Below, piece after piece: positions 17,235 to 26,075 of a DNA stretch of 64,000 nucleotides (the first letter of the stretch is position 1; each line of letters begins with the position of its first letter). Origin of the DNA: Caballeronia insecticola (GTDB taxonomy: Bacteria > Pseudomonadota > Gammaproteobacteria > Burkholderiales > Burkholderiaceae); NCBI RefSeq assembly GCF_000402035.1, contig NC_021295.1, forward strand, positions 124,001 to 188,000, read 5' to 3'. The position numbers were made by a program, and so were the translations under genes. A model generated the notes under the pieces. It searched no databases. It had not been told where the DNA came from and was given only the letters and a program-made list of their open reading frames with translations.

Positions 17235-18506
17235 ATGATTGCTGTGCCGAAGCATCGTAGTGATGCAAGAAAGAATAATCTCCTGCAGCAAGGGCTTTCA
17301 GGCGCCTTTGTTAGCGACGGGTTCAAGTCGTTGCCGTATGTTCCGACAGTGAAATCGCGTTTGCTCGGTGGCTTGCGACTCGCCGTAAAAGACGTATTTC
17401 AAGTTCAGGGCCTACGAACGGGAGCCGGCAATCCCGAGTGGCACAAAGAACAGGCCAAATCCGGCTATACGGCATTTGCCGTCGATGCGTTGCTCGGCGC
17501 AGGGGCCGAGTGGATAGGGAAAACCGTTACGGATGAACTCGCTTTTAGTCTGGCGGGAACTAACCTCCACTATGGCACGCCGATCAACCCTGCGTGTCCC
17601 GATCGACTACCCGGTGGGTCTTCCTCGGGATCGGCGGTTGCAGTTGCGGCAGGACATGCCGACATCGGTCTGGCAACGGATTGCGGCGGTTCGGCGCGAT
17701 TGCCCGGAAGCTACTGCGGAGTCTGGGGCATGCGCCCGTCGCAAGGGCTGGTCGGCGGGGTTTCCGGATTCGCACTGGCACCGAGCTTCGACACCGTGGG
17801 ATGGTTTGCACGCACGGGCGAAGTAATGGAGCATGTTCTCGATGTTTTGTCTCCCGATAAACCGGGAGTGGAAAGTTGCGAGTGGCTCGGATCGTCTGAC
17901 GCGAGCGATGTATGTGATCCGCGAGTCCGGCACGCATACAACGATCTGATTCGAACTCTGAAAGATGAGGCTCCGGTGAACTGGTTGCCTCGCGGCGCCT
18001 TGCCCCTGAAGGACTGGGCTGTTGCTCATCGAACAATGCAGGGCGCAGAAATCTGGTCCCAACACGGTGAGTGGGTCAAGTGTAGGGGACAGGCTTTGGC
18101 GCCTTTCATACGAGAAAGGTTTGCCGCGATTTCCAGACTGAATTTTGCCGATGTTCGAGAGGCCGATCGGCTTCGACATCGCGCCCGATCCGAAATGGCG
18201 TCAATGCTTGGCGAAAAGGGCGTCTTGATCGTGCCCACCACACCCGATATTGCGCCATTGCTCGGTTCGACCGCGGAGGCACTCGTCGACATCCGCGAAC
18301 GCTCGCATCAGTTGCTGGCTCCTGCCGGGCTGGCAGGTTTGCCGCAAGTGACTTTGCCGTGGACGACGGTGAACAATGCGCCGGTAGGCTTGTCGGTTAT
18401 CGGTGGCCGGGGGTTCGACCGGCAGGTGTTGCGCGCTGCAATAAGGCTGGAAGAAATCATCCGTGGTCGACAGGGTGAGTCCGACGCGCGAAGGTTGAAT
18501 GATTAG
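17235..18506 (+). CDS. Amidase signature-family amidohydrolase
   Basis: The 423-residue enzyme has the Ser-cisSer-Lys triad of the amidase signature family: K52 in LAVKDVF, the GGSSSGS loop (127-133) with the cis-serine, and nucleophile S153 in DCGGSARLPGSY. It is shorter than the 460-500 typical of GatA-like enzymes, with a compact C-terminal part ending in the usual GLPQVTLPW segment. It hydrolyses a carboxamide to acid and ammonia. It follows the transporter by 54 bp and precedes a cupin by 14 bp. It might also supply the amidase step missing from the nitrile hydratase island 4 kb downstream, but nothing in the sequence proves that link. Confidence 0.9.
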   Translation: MIAVPKHRSDARKNNLLQQGLSGAFVSDGFKSLPYVPTVKSRLLGGLRLAVKDVFQVQGLRTGAGNPEWHKEQAKSGYTAFAVDALLGAGAEWIGKTVTDELAFSLAGTNLHYGTPINPACPDRLPGGSSSGSAVAVAAGHADIGLATDCGGSARLPGSYCGVWGMRPSQGLVGGVSGFALAPSFDTVGWFARTGEVMEHVLDVLSPDKPGVESCEWLGSSDASDVCDPRVRHAYNDLIRTLKDEAPVNWLPRGALPLKDWAVAHRTMQGAEIWSQHGEWVKCRGQALAPFIRERFAAISRLNFADVREADRLRHRARSEMASMLGEKGVLIVPTTPDIAPLLGSTAEALVDIRERSHQLLAPAGLAGLPQVTLPWTTVNNAPVGLSVIGGRGFDRQVLRAAIRLEEIIRGRQGESDARRLND

Positions 18507-18520
18507 TCAAGGAGTCGAAC

Positions 18521-18889
18521 ATGAAATCCAGTGAGAATCGCGTTGAATCCGACGCAGTCGCGCCCGGTCAATATAAGACTGATCATAAGAAGCGATTGGT
18601 GGAAACGCCGACGTTTCGTGTAACTGAGTTCCAGGCAAGTGCCGGTCAAGAGAGCCCGTGGCATTTTCATACTCAGATTTCGGATCTTTTCTATGTCGTC
18701 GACGGACGCATGGAAGTGCTGCTGGCGAGTCCGAGCGAGCTTGTCGAACTTGGTTCTGGACAGTGCTATCAAGTTGCCGCCGGTCGAACGCATAAATTCC
18801 GCGTGATTGGAAGTGAGAAGGTGAGTTATCTGCTCGTTCAGGGTGTGGGTGAGTTCGATTTCATCCCGGTAAAAGTGGACGAAAAATAG
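18521..18889 (+). CDS. Small cupin-domain protein
   Basis: A 122-residue single-domain cupin. The motif SPWHFHTQISDLFYVVDGRME gives the H-x-H and downstream E/D side chains of cupin motif 1, and GQCYQVAAGRTHKFR carries the motif 2 histidine, so a metal site is plausible. AAGG-type Shine-Dalgarno sequence precedes the ATG. It closes the MFS-amidase operon and may be a small isomerase/dioxygenase-like enzyme or a ligand-binding accessory; no reaction can be assigned. Confidence 0.8.
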   Translation: MKSSENRVESDAVAPGQYKTDHKKRLVETPTFRVTEFQASAGQESPWHFHTQISDLFYVVDGRMEVLLASPSELVELGSGQCYQVAAGRTHKFRVIGSEKVSYLLVQGVGEFDFIPVKVDEK

Positions 18890-18972
18890 TTCGGTCGAGA
18901 CCGCACGAGTACAGCGCAGGCTTCGGCCGTTCGCCGCTGGCAAGCGCTATCGAATCAGGCCAGTTTCCGCCC

Positions 18973-19908
18973 ATGACCCTGCAGCAACTTCGAGATTTCA
19001 CGGCGATCGTGGCCCACGGTGGAGTGCGGGCTGCGGCTCGCGAACTGGGCGTCTCCCAGGCCGGACTCACGAAGAGCGTTGCTCGACTTGAGGAAGCAAC
19101 GCAAGCCGAACTTTTTCTGCGCACATCTCGCGGAATCACCCTCACTGCCGTCGGCGAGACACTGTTGCAACATGCATTGGCCATCCTTCGCGAGTGCGAT
19201 CGGGCCGAGTCGAGCTTGATCCAGTTGAGGGGCGATCTGGCAGGCAAAGTCGAGCTTGGGGTCTCGCCGGTCGCGTCACTGCATCTGCTGCCGGCGGTCA
19301 CTGCGGAGTTTTTGCGCCGGTATCCTCTGGGCCAACTCAGCGTAGTCCAGGGGATGTCGCATTCGCTGGTACCGATGATCCGCTCGGGTCATCTGGACGT
19401 CGCGGTATCGTCGCTGCCCGATGCGTTCGATACGACCGGCCTCAACACGATACCGCTCTTTCCTACCGAACCTGTGGTCGTCGGACGCAAGAGCCATCCG
19501 CTTGCCAACAGCCGTTCGGTGAATGACTTGCTCGATTGCCATTGGATGGAGAGCGGAATGACGGATCGATTCGGCGCGCCCGGCAGCAGCGTCGGCGCGA
19601 TGTTCTCGGAGGCAGGATTCGGTAAGCCGAGGATCGCCGTCGTTTGCGACTCTTTGTCAGACACCATATTGCTCGTAACGAAGAGCGATCTTCTGTCGGT
19701 ACTGCCCGCGGCGATCTTTACTCAGAACTTCCTGCAGTCCGGGCTGGTTGTCCTGCCGATCGAGAGACCGCTCAAAACTTTCCCCACCGCGGTCATTCAT
19801 CGGGCAACGCCGCCTCTCTCGCCTCTCGCCGTGAGCCTGGTCGGGATGCTGGTTTCCTACGCGAAAATCAGGACCAAGGTGGGAAGCCTGCCGGCGAACA
19901 AGTCCTGA
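18973..19908 (+). CDS. LysR-family transcriptional regulator
   Basis: The 311-residue protein shows an N-terminal HTH (LRDFTAIVAHGGVRAAARELG, SQAGLTKSVARLEE) and an effector domain beginning at about residue 92 (GKVELGVSPVASLHLLPAV). The text resembles the TsaR/CatR-like group that prefers aromatic or sulfonated ligands, but that is a weak guess. It runs in the same direction as the amidase operon, 83 bp after the cupin, and is convergent with the APC permease gene. Confidence 0.88.
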   Translation: MTLQQLRDFTAIVAHGGVRAAARELGVSQAGLTKSVARLEEATQAELFLRTSRGITLTAVGETLLQHALAILRECDRAESSLIQLRGDLAGKVELGVSPVASLHLLPAVTAEFLRRYPLGQLSVVQGMSHSLVPMIRSGHLDVAVSSLPDAFDTTGLNTIPLFPTEPVVVGRKSHPLANSRSVNDLLDCHWMESGMTDRFGAPGSSVGAMFSEAGFGKPRIAVVCDSLSDTILLVTKSDLLSVLPAAIFTQNFLQSGLVVLPIERPLKTFPTAVIHRATPPLSPLAVSLVGMLVSYAKIRTKVGSLPANKS

Positions 19909-19923
19909 TCGACGGCGAATCGA

Positions 19924-21267
19924 TCAAGACGACTTGGGTTGCAAGTGACGTTGCGTGTAATCGCGTCGACGGCCTGCGATGACAACATAGATGACGGCAG
20001 CCGAAAACAGCATGCCCTCCACGATGAGCAAGTGGCGCGGCAGGCCCGACAGGAGCGAATAGACCTGTCCCGCCATGCAGGCTAATGCCGCTGCAATGCA
20101 CGGATACAAGAGCACGGGCTTGAGGTGGAAAGGCGCATTCGCATACTCGGTCGGGTACTTTCTCGGTAGGAACGCGCATGCTGCGATGGGAATCATATTG
20201 ACGGTCAGCAAAGCGCCGAAGCCGAGACGAGCGATGTCGACGACCGTGATACCGCTTGCGATGACGGCAATGCCGAGCCCATAAAAGAAAATCAGGCAGA
20301 AATGCGGGGTCCCGAAACGCGTACTGACTGTTCCGAAACGTTTGGGCAGCCAGCCATCCTCGCAGGCCACGATCAGCCCCTTCGTAATCCATTGGAAGAC
20401 ACCGTTGAGTGTCGCGCCTATCGAAACGATTGCGCCCGCGATGGTGAAGTACAAATAAAACCCGTGCGACATGATGCTTTGTGCGACGTACGTGAGCGGC
20501 TTGTTGGCAACGTCGGAGACGGGCAAAACGCTGGCGGCTACCAACGCAATGATCACGTAGAGGATGGTCACGCCCAGTGTGCCGAAAATGAGTACGATAG
20601 GCAGGTCGCGCGCGGGCCGCTTCATCTCGCCGCCGAGTTCCGCGACGGTGACGGCGCCAAAGCTCGAATAGGCAACCAGCCCGACCGCCTGCAACAAGCC
20701 GTTCGTGCCGTTGGGCAGCAATGCGCTCTTGTGCGCAAAGCTCGCTATGTCCACCGCTGATATGCCCCAGAAGACAAAGACGGCCAAGCCGGAAAGTTTG
20801 ATCACGACTAGCCATCGTTGCAGTGCGGCGGCGGATCTTAGCCCGGCAACGTTGATCATGAAGAAGAACGTCAGAATGGCAAAGGCGGTCCATCGAACCG
20901 GCAAATCGGGGAACACGCCCTGAGCATACTGCGCGAAGGAAAGGGCGAACAACGCGATGGTCACCTTCGACATGAGAACACCAAGCTCGAAGAGGAAGCC
21001 CCATCTCGGTCCGAGCAGTAGCGACGAGTACCGATATCCCGCACCGGTGGTCGGCATGGCCGAGCACAACTGAGCCATTGGAATGACGTTGATGCAGTTC
21101 GCAATGCCGGCGATCAGAAACGCGAGCGTCACGCCCTTTCCGGTCAGACCGATACCCGGTCCCATGAGCACCAGAACACCCGGTCCGATAGTCAGGCCGA
21201 CGGTGAGCGCGAGCACATCGGTGAGTCCGAGTACCTTCTTTAATTTTGCTTCCTCATTGCTTGCCAA
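19924..21267 (-). CDS. APC-family amino acid/amine permease
   Basis: The 447-residue protein has about 12 transmembrane helices and the APC signature near the N-terminus (LALTVGLTIGPGVLVLMGPG), plus a conserved VAYSSFGAVTVAELGGEMKRP segment in helix 6-7. Starts at TTG, supported by an AAGGAG site six bases upstream; no ATG is better placed. It would import an amino acid, gamma-glutamyl compound or polyamine with protons. It is co-oriented with the amidotransferase gene upstream (125 bp apart). Confidence 0.85.
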   Translation of the reverse strand: MASNEEAKLKKVLGLTDVLALTVGLTIGPGVLVLMGPGIGLTGKGVTLAFLIAGIANCINVIPMAQLCSAMPTTGAGYRYSSLLLGPRWGFLFELGVLMSKVTIALFALSFAQYAQGVFPDLPVRWTAFAILTFFFMINVAGLRSAAALQRWLVVIKLSGLAVFVFWGISAVDIASFAHKSALLPNGTNGLLQAVGLVAYSSFGAVTVAELGGEMKRPARDLPIVLIFGTLGVTILYVIIALVAASVLPVSDVANKPLTYVAQSIMSHGFYLYFTIAGAIVSIGATLNGVFQWITKGLIVACEDGWLPKRFGTVSTRFGTPHFCLIFFYGLGIAVIASGITVVDIARLGFGALLTVNMIPIAACAFLPRKYPTEYANAPFHLKPVLLYPCIAAALACMAGQVYSLLSGLPRHLLIVEGMLFSAAVIYVVIAGRRRDYTQRHLQPKSS

Positions 21268-21392
21268 TTTTGTCTCCTTTGTTTCTCAAACTTCGCGATG
21301 CGTTTCCCGCATTCACGTTGTGCAGACTTCCCTGAAGAGCGACGATTGATGGCAATACGGCTTGTCCCTCAGCGTCGAGTCGCGTCACGAAT

Positions 21393-22151
21393 TCAGGGGA
21401 GGGTGAGCGTGTCTCCGGCGCGTGTCGCCGGGCGACCGAGGGCCTGTTCGACAAACCGGGTCAGAAGCGCCTTCGCCTCTGCCGTCGACGTGATCTGTGC
21501 CAGCAACGCGTCGGGATCTCCACCTTCCTCGCGGACGCTGTCAGCGTGCAATCTGACGATTGCCGCGCAGATCTCCCGATCGAACTCCGGATGGAATTGC
21601 GCGGAAATCGCCTGGCGGCCGTAGCGGATGATCTGGTGCGGATCGTGATCGGATGCGGCCAGCACTCTGGCGCCGGGCGGTACGTCAATGACGCTCTGCA
21701 AGTGCGTCAGATGCGCCGCGAATCGCGCCGGCATACCCGTCAAGAGCGGATCGGCCGCGGCAGAGTCGAGCAAGCGGATTTCCTGACATCCGATCTCCTG
21801 ACCGGCGGGGTGATAGCCCACGCGTCCGCCCAAAGCGTGAGCCATGAGCTGGTGGCCGTAGCACACGCCGAACAACGGCATCTCGACCGTCATCGCGTCC
21901 CGAATCCACTGCGCTGTCGTCTCGCTCCAGAGAAGCCGGTCCGTCACCATGGCGAACGATCCGGTAATGATGGCGGCGCGTGCGGGATCGGGAGAAGGCA
22001 AGACCTCGCCTTCGAAGACGCGAACGATTTCGAGGTTTTCCAAGTCAAGATCGAGCGCACTGCAAAACCACGAGGGGTAGTCACCGACCTCCTTGCGAAT
22101 CTTGTCGGGCGCCGTGCCCGCCTGTATCAAAACAATGGGTTTGTTAGTCAT
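21393..22151 (-). CDS. Class I glutamine amidotransferase-like protein
   Basis: A stand-alone GATase of 252 residues from the preferred ATG (MTNKPIVLIQ). It has the nucleophile elbow FGVCYGHQLMAHALGG with the catalytic Cys, and the His-Glu pair in SAQFHPEFD. Relatives annotated as GMP synthase-like or gamma-glutamyl hydrolases occur in amine and nitrogen-scavenging clusters. No synthase domain is attached. Beside an APC permease, it could hydrolyse an imported gamma-glutamyl amide; that is inference. A TTG 48 bp further upstream is in frame but would add a non-conserved leader. Confidence 0.82.
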   Translation of the reverse strand: MTNKPIVLIQAGTAPDKIRKEVGDYPSWFCSALDLDLENLEIVRVFEGEVLPSPDPARAAIITGSFAMVTDRLLWSETTAQWIRDAMTVEMPLFGVCYGHQLMAHALGGRVGYHPAGQEIGCQEIRLLDSAAADPLLTGMPARFAAHLTHLQSVIDVPPGARVLAASDHDPHQIIRYGRQAISAQFHPEFDREICAAIVRLHADSVREEGGDPDALLAQITSTAEAKALLTRFVEQALGRPATRAGDTLTLP

Positions 22152-22559
22152 CTCAACGGATTTCCTCGTCTCGTCCCTCGGGGTCAGGACCACGTCCAAG
22201 CGCTTCCTCGAACGGAGAATCGCATAGAGAAACAGGCCCGGGAAGACGCTTTTGGCTATCGTGTTCGCTTCCGGTTATCACGCGGGTCGAATGCGCACGC
22301 AAGGCGATTCCGGGAAAGTGAGGCAGCCGCGCGATCGATAACAGAGCATCCGCTGCACTCTCGCGATGCCTCTCGCGCACCTTAATGCGTCATCACTGCA
22401 ACGGTGTTCATGTCCGTCCGTTGCGGTTTGGAAGAAAACGGTCATTGGGTCGAACGCGTCGCGCCAAGTATCGAACGATTGCGGCCATGCACAGGAAATC
22501 GGAACAGAAGTCGCTAAAGGAAATGCCTACTCAATCGATGCACGCGAAGGAACATTCCC
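22152..22559. other. Intergenic region upstream of the nitrile hydratase island
   Basis: About 400 bp with no convincing gene. I looked for a cobalamin riboswitch B12 box, a strong terminator or a clear -35/-10 pair and found none that I can support. It presumably contains the promoters of the divergent amidotransferase and the nitrile hydratase operon. Confidence 0.4.
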
Positions 22560-23528
22560 ATGCGACCCGCCAGAATTCCCGCCACCGTCGTCACCGGTTT
22601 CCTCGGAGCAGGCAAGACCACGCTTGTCAATCATCTGATCGAATCGACGCGGCCGATGCAGATCGGCATCATCGTCAACGAGTTCGGCGAAGTCGGCATC
22701 GATGGCCAGTTGATCGTCGCCGACGAGCGCGCCGTGATCGAGATCAACAACGGCTGCGTTTGCTGCACGGTCCGAACGGACCTCGTTGCCAGCGTGCGCG
22801 ACATGTTGATGCGCTTCGGCGATCGACTGGAGCGCCTCGTCATCGAGACGTCCGGCCTGGCCGATCCCGCGCCCGTCCTGCAGACCTTTCTTGCCGATCC
22901 CGTCGTACGCGAACGCGTGGAGCTCGAATCGGTCGTCGCCGTTGTCGATGCAATGCATGTGCACGCTCAACTTCATGACGACATTGCGCGCGAGCAGATC
23001 GTCTTCGCCGACCGCATTCTCATCAACAAGACAGATCTCGTCTCGGCCGATGCGCTCGCTGCGCTCGTCGGCGAGATGACGGGCCTCAATCCGACTGCGC
23101 GCATCGACTTCGCACAGCGTTCGGCCATCGACGTGCAGACGCTGTTCGGCATGCACACCTTCTCGGTCGACAACCTGCTCGCAATCGAGCCGGGCCTGCT
23201 CGAGGAAGACGGCCACGAACACGAGCACGATGACAGCATCGCGTCATGCGCGATCGTCGTGCCGGGCGCAATCGACGCGACGCGCTTCAATCGATGGGTC
23301 AATCAGCTCGTGCAGACGCAGGGGGAGCAGCTTCTGCGCATGAAGGGCGTGCTCAACATGCACGACGAACCGCGACGTCTGCATTTTCATAGCGTGCATA
23401 TGCTGCTCGACACGAAGTTCGGCCGCGCATGGATGCGCGATGAAACGCGCGAAAATCGTTTCGTGATGATCGGCAGGAATATCGACGCTACGCACATGCG
23501 CGATGGTCTCCTGAGTTGCATGAACTGA
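22560..23528 (+). CDS. COG0523 GTPase metallochaperone (nitrile hydratase P47K-like activator)
   Basis: The 322-residue G3E-family GTPase has the P-loop GFLGAGKTTLVNHL, the invariant metal-binding CxCC as GCVCCTVR, the guanine-specificity NKTD as INKTDLV, and a His-rich linker GHEHEHDD before a C-terminal CobW_C domain. Members deliver zinc or cobalt; P47K is the homologue needed to activate iron-type nitrile hydratase. Here it heads an operon encoding a cobalt-type enzyme, so it is probably the cobalt insertase. GAAGGA lies about ten bases before the ATG. Confidence 0.9.
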   Translation: MRPARIPATVVTGFLGAGKTTLVNHLIESTRPMQIGIIVNEFGEVGIDGQLIVADERAVIEINNGCVCCTVRTDLVASVRDMLMRFGDRLERLVIETSGLADPAPVLQTFLADPVVRERVELESVVAVVDAMHVHAQLHDDIAREQIVFADRILINKTDLVSADALAALVGEMTGLNPTARIDFAQRSAIDVQTLFGMHTFSVDNLLAIEPGLLEEDGHEHEHDDSIASCAIVVPGAIDATRFNRWVNQLVQTQGEQLLRMKGVLNMHDEPRRLHFHSVHMLLDTKFGRAWMRDETRENRFVMIGRNIDATHMRDGLLSCMN

Positions 23529-23561
23529 AGTTTTCTATCATTTTTTTCGAGGAGCGTGCGC

Positions 23562-24065
23562 ATGAAAAAGCCCGAGGCATACACATTTAGCATCGGCGTA
23601 CTGGCCGTCGTCGATACATGGTTGACCGGCACGATCTTTCCGGTTCCCGTCTGGGTCACGTTCATCGCCTGGGCGTCGTTCTTCGTGCTCGGAGGCGGAC
23701 GCGCGGGTCTCGTCAAGAGCGTGGCGTCGAATCTCACGGGCCTCTTGATCGCCTCGCTGACGTTGCTTTGCATCTCGACGACGAGCGGCAGCGCGATTGC
23801 GGTCGCAGTGCTCGTGGGCATCGGCAGCGCAGCGATGGTGCAGGCCTCGAAGATCAGGCTGCTCGATGTGTTGCCCGCCATCGTGTGGGGCTTCGCTTCG
23901 ACGGTCGGCACGATGGTCGCGACCGGCAAGGCCATCACCACGGCGGGGATCGCCAATCCGGCGCTGGTCGCCGCCGCCGCGCTCGTGACAGGCGCTGTGT
24001 TCGGCTTCGTATCCGAGGTTGTGGGCGAGGCGTTGCAATACAAACGCGAGCACGGGCTCGGATGA
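23562..24065 (+). CDS. DUF1097-family small membrane protein
   Basis: The 167-residue protein is almost entirely hydrophobic, with about five predicted helices (for example FSIGVLAVVDTWLTGTIFPV and LTGLLIASLTLLCISTT). It fits the DUF1097 family of unknown function. The ATG at 23562 is preferred because AGGAG sits seven bases before it; a GTG at 23556 would be too close to that site. Being inserted between the metallochaperone and the beta subunit, it may move nitrile, amide or metal across the inner membrane. No channel or transporter motif is decisive. Confidence 0.7.
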   Translation: MKKPEAYTFSIGVLAVVDTWLTGTIFPVPVWVTFIAWASFFVLGGGRAGLVKSVASNLTGLLIASLTLLCISTTSGSAIAVAVLVGIGSAAMVQASKIRLLDVLPAIVWGFASTVGTMVATGKAITTAGIANPALVAAAALVTGAVFGFVSEVVGEALQYKREHGLG

Positions 24066-24093
24066 CATCGGTTCACTTCAAGCGGAGCATATC

Positions 24094-24837
24094 GTGAAGC
24101 TACAACATCATCTCGGCGGCATTGAGAACCTGGGGCCGGTCAGCACCGAAAAGCGCGTGTTCGTCGAGCCTTGGGAGAAGCGCATCTTCGGCATTCATAC
24201 CGTCATGATGGCGGAGAGCGCGCATCTGTCGGACGCGCTGCATCGCTATCCGATGGATACGTTGCCGACCGCATTCAAGAGCGACTGGACGTGGGCGTCG
24301 CTGCGTACGGGCGCGGAAGACATGCAGCCGTTCGAGTACTTCAAATATCGCTACTACGAGAAATGGCTCGGCGGCATCGCGCAGTTCTTCGTCGATCAAG
24401 GCTATATCTCGGCGCAGGAACTCGCCGATAAAACCGCTCACTACGGCGCGCAACCGGATGCGCCGTTGCCCGTACGTCCCAATGCCGAACTGGCCGAGCA
24501 GATCGATGCGTATTTGCAAAACGGCGATTCCGGCTATCACGCGCTCGATGGCGCAGCGCAATTCAGCGCAGGCGATGCCGTGCGTATCACCGATCCGGAC
24601 GCCGTGGATCACACGCGTCTGCCCGGCTATTTGCGCAACAAGACCGGCGTGGTCGATCTGGTCTATCCCGGCGCGTTCTCGTATTTCGTCTCGACGGGCG
24701 TGGACGGCATCGGCGCGCCGATGCCCGTCTATCGCATCGCCTTCGATGCCGCATCCATCTGGGGCGCCGGCAAGAGCGAAGCCAACACGACCATTTACGC
24801 CGACTTGTACGAAGCCTACGTGTTGCACGCCGCCTGA
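24094..24837 (+). CDS. nthB: Nitrile hydratase beta subunit
   Basis: The 247-residue subunit begins with the canonical MKLQHHLGGIENLGPVS and contains EKRIFGIHTVMM, FKYRYYEKWLGG and the C-terminal SH3-like barrel with DHTRLPGYLRNKTGVVD and GAFSYFVSTGVDG. The conserved arginines that contact the oxidised cysteines of the alpha subunit are present (RYRY-type helix and the TRLPGYLR strand). GTG start with GGAG seven bases upstream. Beta before alpha is the gene order of cobalt-type enzymes such as those of Rhodococcus J1. Hydrates nitriles to amides in the cytoplasm. Confidence 0.95.
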   Translation: MKLQHHLGGIENLGPVSTEKRVFVEPWEKRIFGIHTVMMAESAHLSDALHRYPMDTLPTAFKSDWTWASLRTGAEDMQPFEYFKYRYYEKWLGGIAQFFVDQGYISAQELADKTAHYGAQPDAPLPVRPNAELAEQIDAYLQNGDSGYHALDGAAQFSAGDAVRITDPDAVDHTRLPGYLRNKTGVVDLVYPGAFSYFVSTGVDGIGAPMPVYRIAFDAASIWGAGKSEANTTIYADLYEAYVLHAA

Positions 24838-24856
24838 ATCCGAACACGAGCCAATC

Positions 24857-25480
24857 ATGACAAATCTCTTCGAATTTCCCGACGACCGCGAGGCATCGAG
24901 CGCCGCAAAAGTGCGCGCCCTTGAAGCCTTGCTGATCGAAAAAGGCGTGATCGCCACCGACTCCGTCGATGTCGTGCTCAAACACTTCGAGACGATGGCC
25001 GGCCCGTTCAATGGCGCGAAGATCGTCGCCCGCGCGTGGATCGATCCCGAATTCGGGAAGCGTCTCGTCGCGGATACGCCGGGAGCCATCGCCGAACTCT
25101 CGTTGCCGCTCGGCATGACGGGTGCGGAAGGCGAGCATATGGCCGCTGTCGCCAACGATGCGAACGTGCACAACCTGATCATCTGCACGCTGTGCTCGTG
25201 CTATCCGTGGCCTGTGCTCGGCCTGCCGCCGTATTGGTACAAGGACCCGGTGTTCCGCGCGCGCGGTGTGCGCGAACCGCGTGCCGTGTTGCAGGAATTC
25301 GGCGTACACGTGCCTACCGACAAGGAAGTGAAAGTGTGGGACAGCAGCGCGCAGATCCGCTGGTTCGTGGTGCCCGAGCGGCCCGCGAACACGGAACATT
25401 TGAGCGAGGAGGAACTGGCCGCGCTCGTTACGCCCGAGTCGATGATGGGCGTCGCGCTCATCGAAGCGCCCACGGCCTGA
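24857..25480 (+). CDS. nthA: Nitrile hydratase alpha subunit, cobalt type
   Basis: The 207-residue subunit carries the metal-claw motif ICTLCSCYPWP: C110, C113 and C115 with S114 are the ligands, of which C113 and C115 are normally oxidised to sulfinate and sulfenate. Threonine at 111 (CTLCSC) marks the cobalt type; iron-type enzymes have serine (CSLCSC). Other conserved text includes ALEALLIEKGVI and WIDPEFGKRL. The next genes encode the activator and a cobalt transporter, in full agreement. Confidence 0.96.
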   Translation: MTNLFEFPDDREASSAAKVRALEALLIEKGVIATDSVDVVLKHFETMAGPFNGAKIVARAWIDPEFGKRLVADTPGAIAELSLPLGMTGAEGEHMAAVANDANVHNLIICTLCSCYPWPVLGLPPYWYKDPVFRARGVREPRAVLQEFGVHVPTDKEVKVWDSSAQIRWFVVPERPANTEHLSEEELAALVTPESMMGVALIEAPTA

Positions 25481-25490
25481 GGAGCGCGTC

Positions 25491-25826
25491 ATGTTCACGC
25501 GTTTCGAGGAATATGCGGCCGCGTCGATGCTCGGTGCGCCGGACTCGCCGCCGCGTCTGGACGGCAAGTTGTTCTTCACCAATCGATGGGAGCGCGACGT
25601 GTTCGGCCTGGCGCTATCGCTGTCGAAAGCGGGCTGCTTCGAATGGGAAGACTTTCGCCAGAGTCTGATCGCGTCGATCGCGAAATGGGAGGCGATCGAT
25701 TGTGCGAATCAACCGCGCTGGGACTACTACGAACGCTTTCTCGAAGCGCTGCTGAATGTGGTCGAAACGAGCGGCGTGCTGTCGCGCGCTGAAATGGAAA
25801 CAATCGTGACGGCGCGCAGGCGCTGA
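25491..25826 (+). CDS. Nitrile hydratase activator, P14K/NhlE-type
   Basis: A 111-residue protein resembling the N-terminal part of the beta subunit: PRLDGKLFFTNRWERDVFGLALSLS, WEDFRQSLI and WDYYERFLEALLNVV. This is the self-subunit-swapping chaperone that brings the cobalt-loaded alpha subunit into the alpha2beta2 enzyme. It starts 10 bp after the alpha gene with a GAGG site. Its presence together with a P47K-like GTPase is unusual because these are normally associated with cobalt- and iron-type operons respectively. Confidence 0.9.
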   Translation: MFTRFEEYAAASMLGAPDSPPRLDGKLFFTNRWERDVFGLALSLSKAGCFEWEDFRQSLIASIAKWEAIDCANQPRWDYYERFLEALLNVVETSGVLSRAEMETIVTARRR

Positions 25827-25852
25827 TCAATCAACATTCGCAGAGGTACCTT

Positions 25853-26062
25853 ATGAATCAAGCCGTTCTCCATCCTGTCGAATCTTTCGAGCCGATTCCG
25901 TTGCGCGAACTGCTGCCGTGGATGATCTTTGGCGGATTGCTGATGCTTCTCGCCCTGTATTTCGTCGGCGCGGAACAGGGCGCAACGTCGATCGTGCCGG
26001 GCATGGCCGTCCACGAATTCGTGCATGACGGACGCCACTTGCTGGGCTTTCCGTGCCACTGA
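25853..26062 (+). CDS. cbtB: Cobalt transporter subunit CbtB
   Basis: This 69-residue single-span protein has one transmembrane helix (LLPWMIFGGLLMLLALYFVG) and a C-terminal metal-binding tail HEFVHDGRHLLGFPCH, the hallmark of CbtB. It is the small partner of CbtA in a cobalt uptake system usually found under cobalamin control. Here it is the fifth gene of the nitrile hydratase operon, so the cell co-produces its own cobalt importer with the cobalt enzyme. Confidence 0.9.
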   Translation: MNQAVLHPVESFEPIPLRELLPWMIFGGLLMLLALYFVGAEQGATSIVPGMAVHEFVHDGRHLLGFPCH

Positions 26063-26075
26063 CGAGGAGACGATC

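Noticed and set aside
22152..22559. Cobalamin riboswitch upstream of the cobalt nitrile hydratase/cbtBA operon
   Set aside because: Expected because CbtAB genes are often B12-controlled, but no B12 box or fitting structure was seen.
23387..24076. Minus-strand 229-codon frame opposite DUF1097 and the GTPase end
   Set aside because: Threonine/alanine-rich shadow with no family features; the plus-strand genes have proper ribosome-binding sites and operon spacing.
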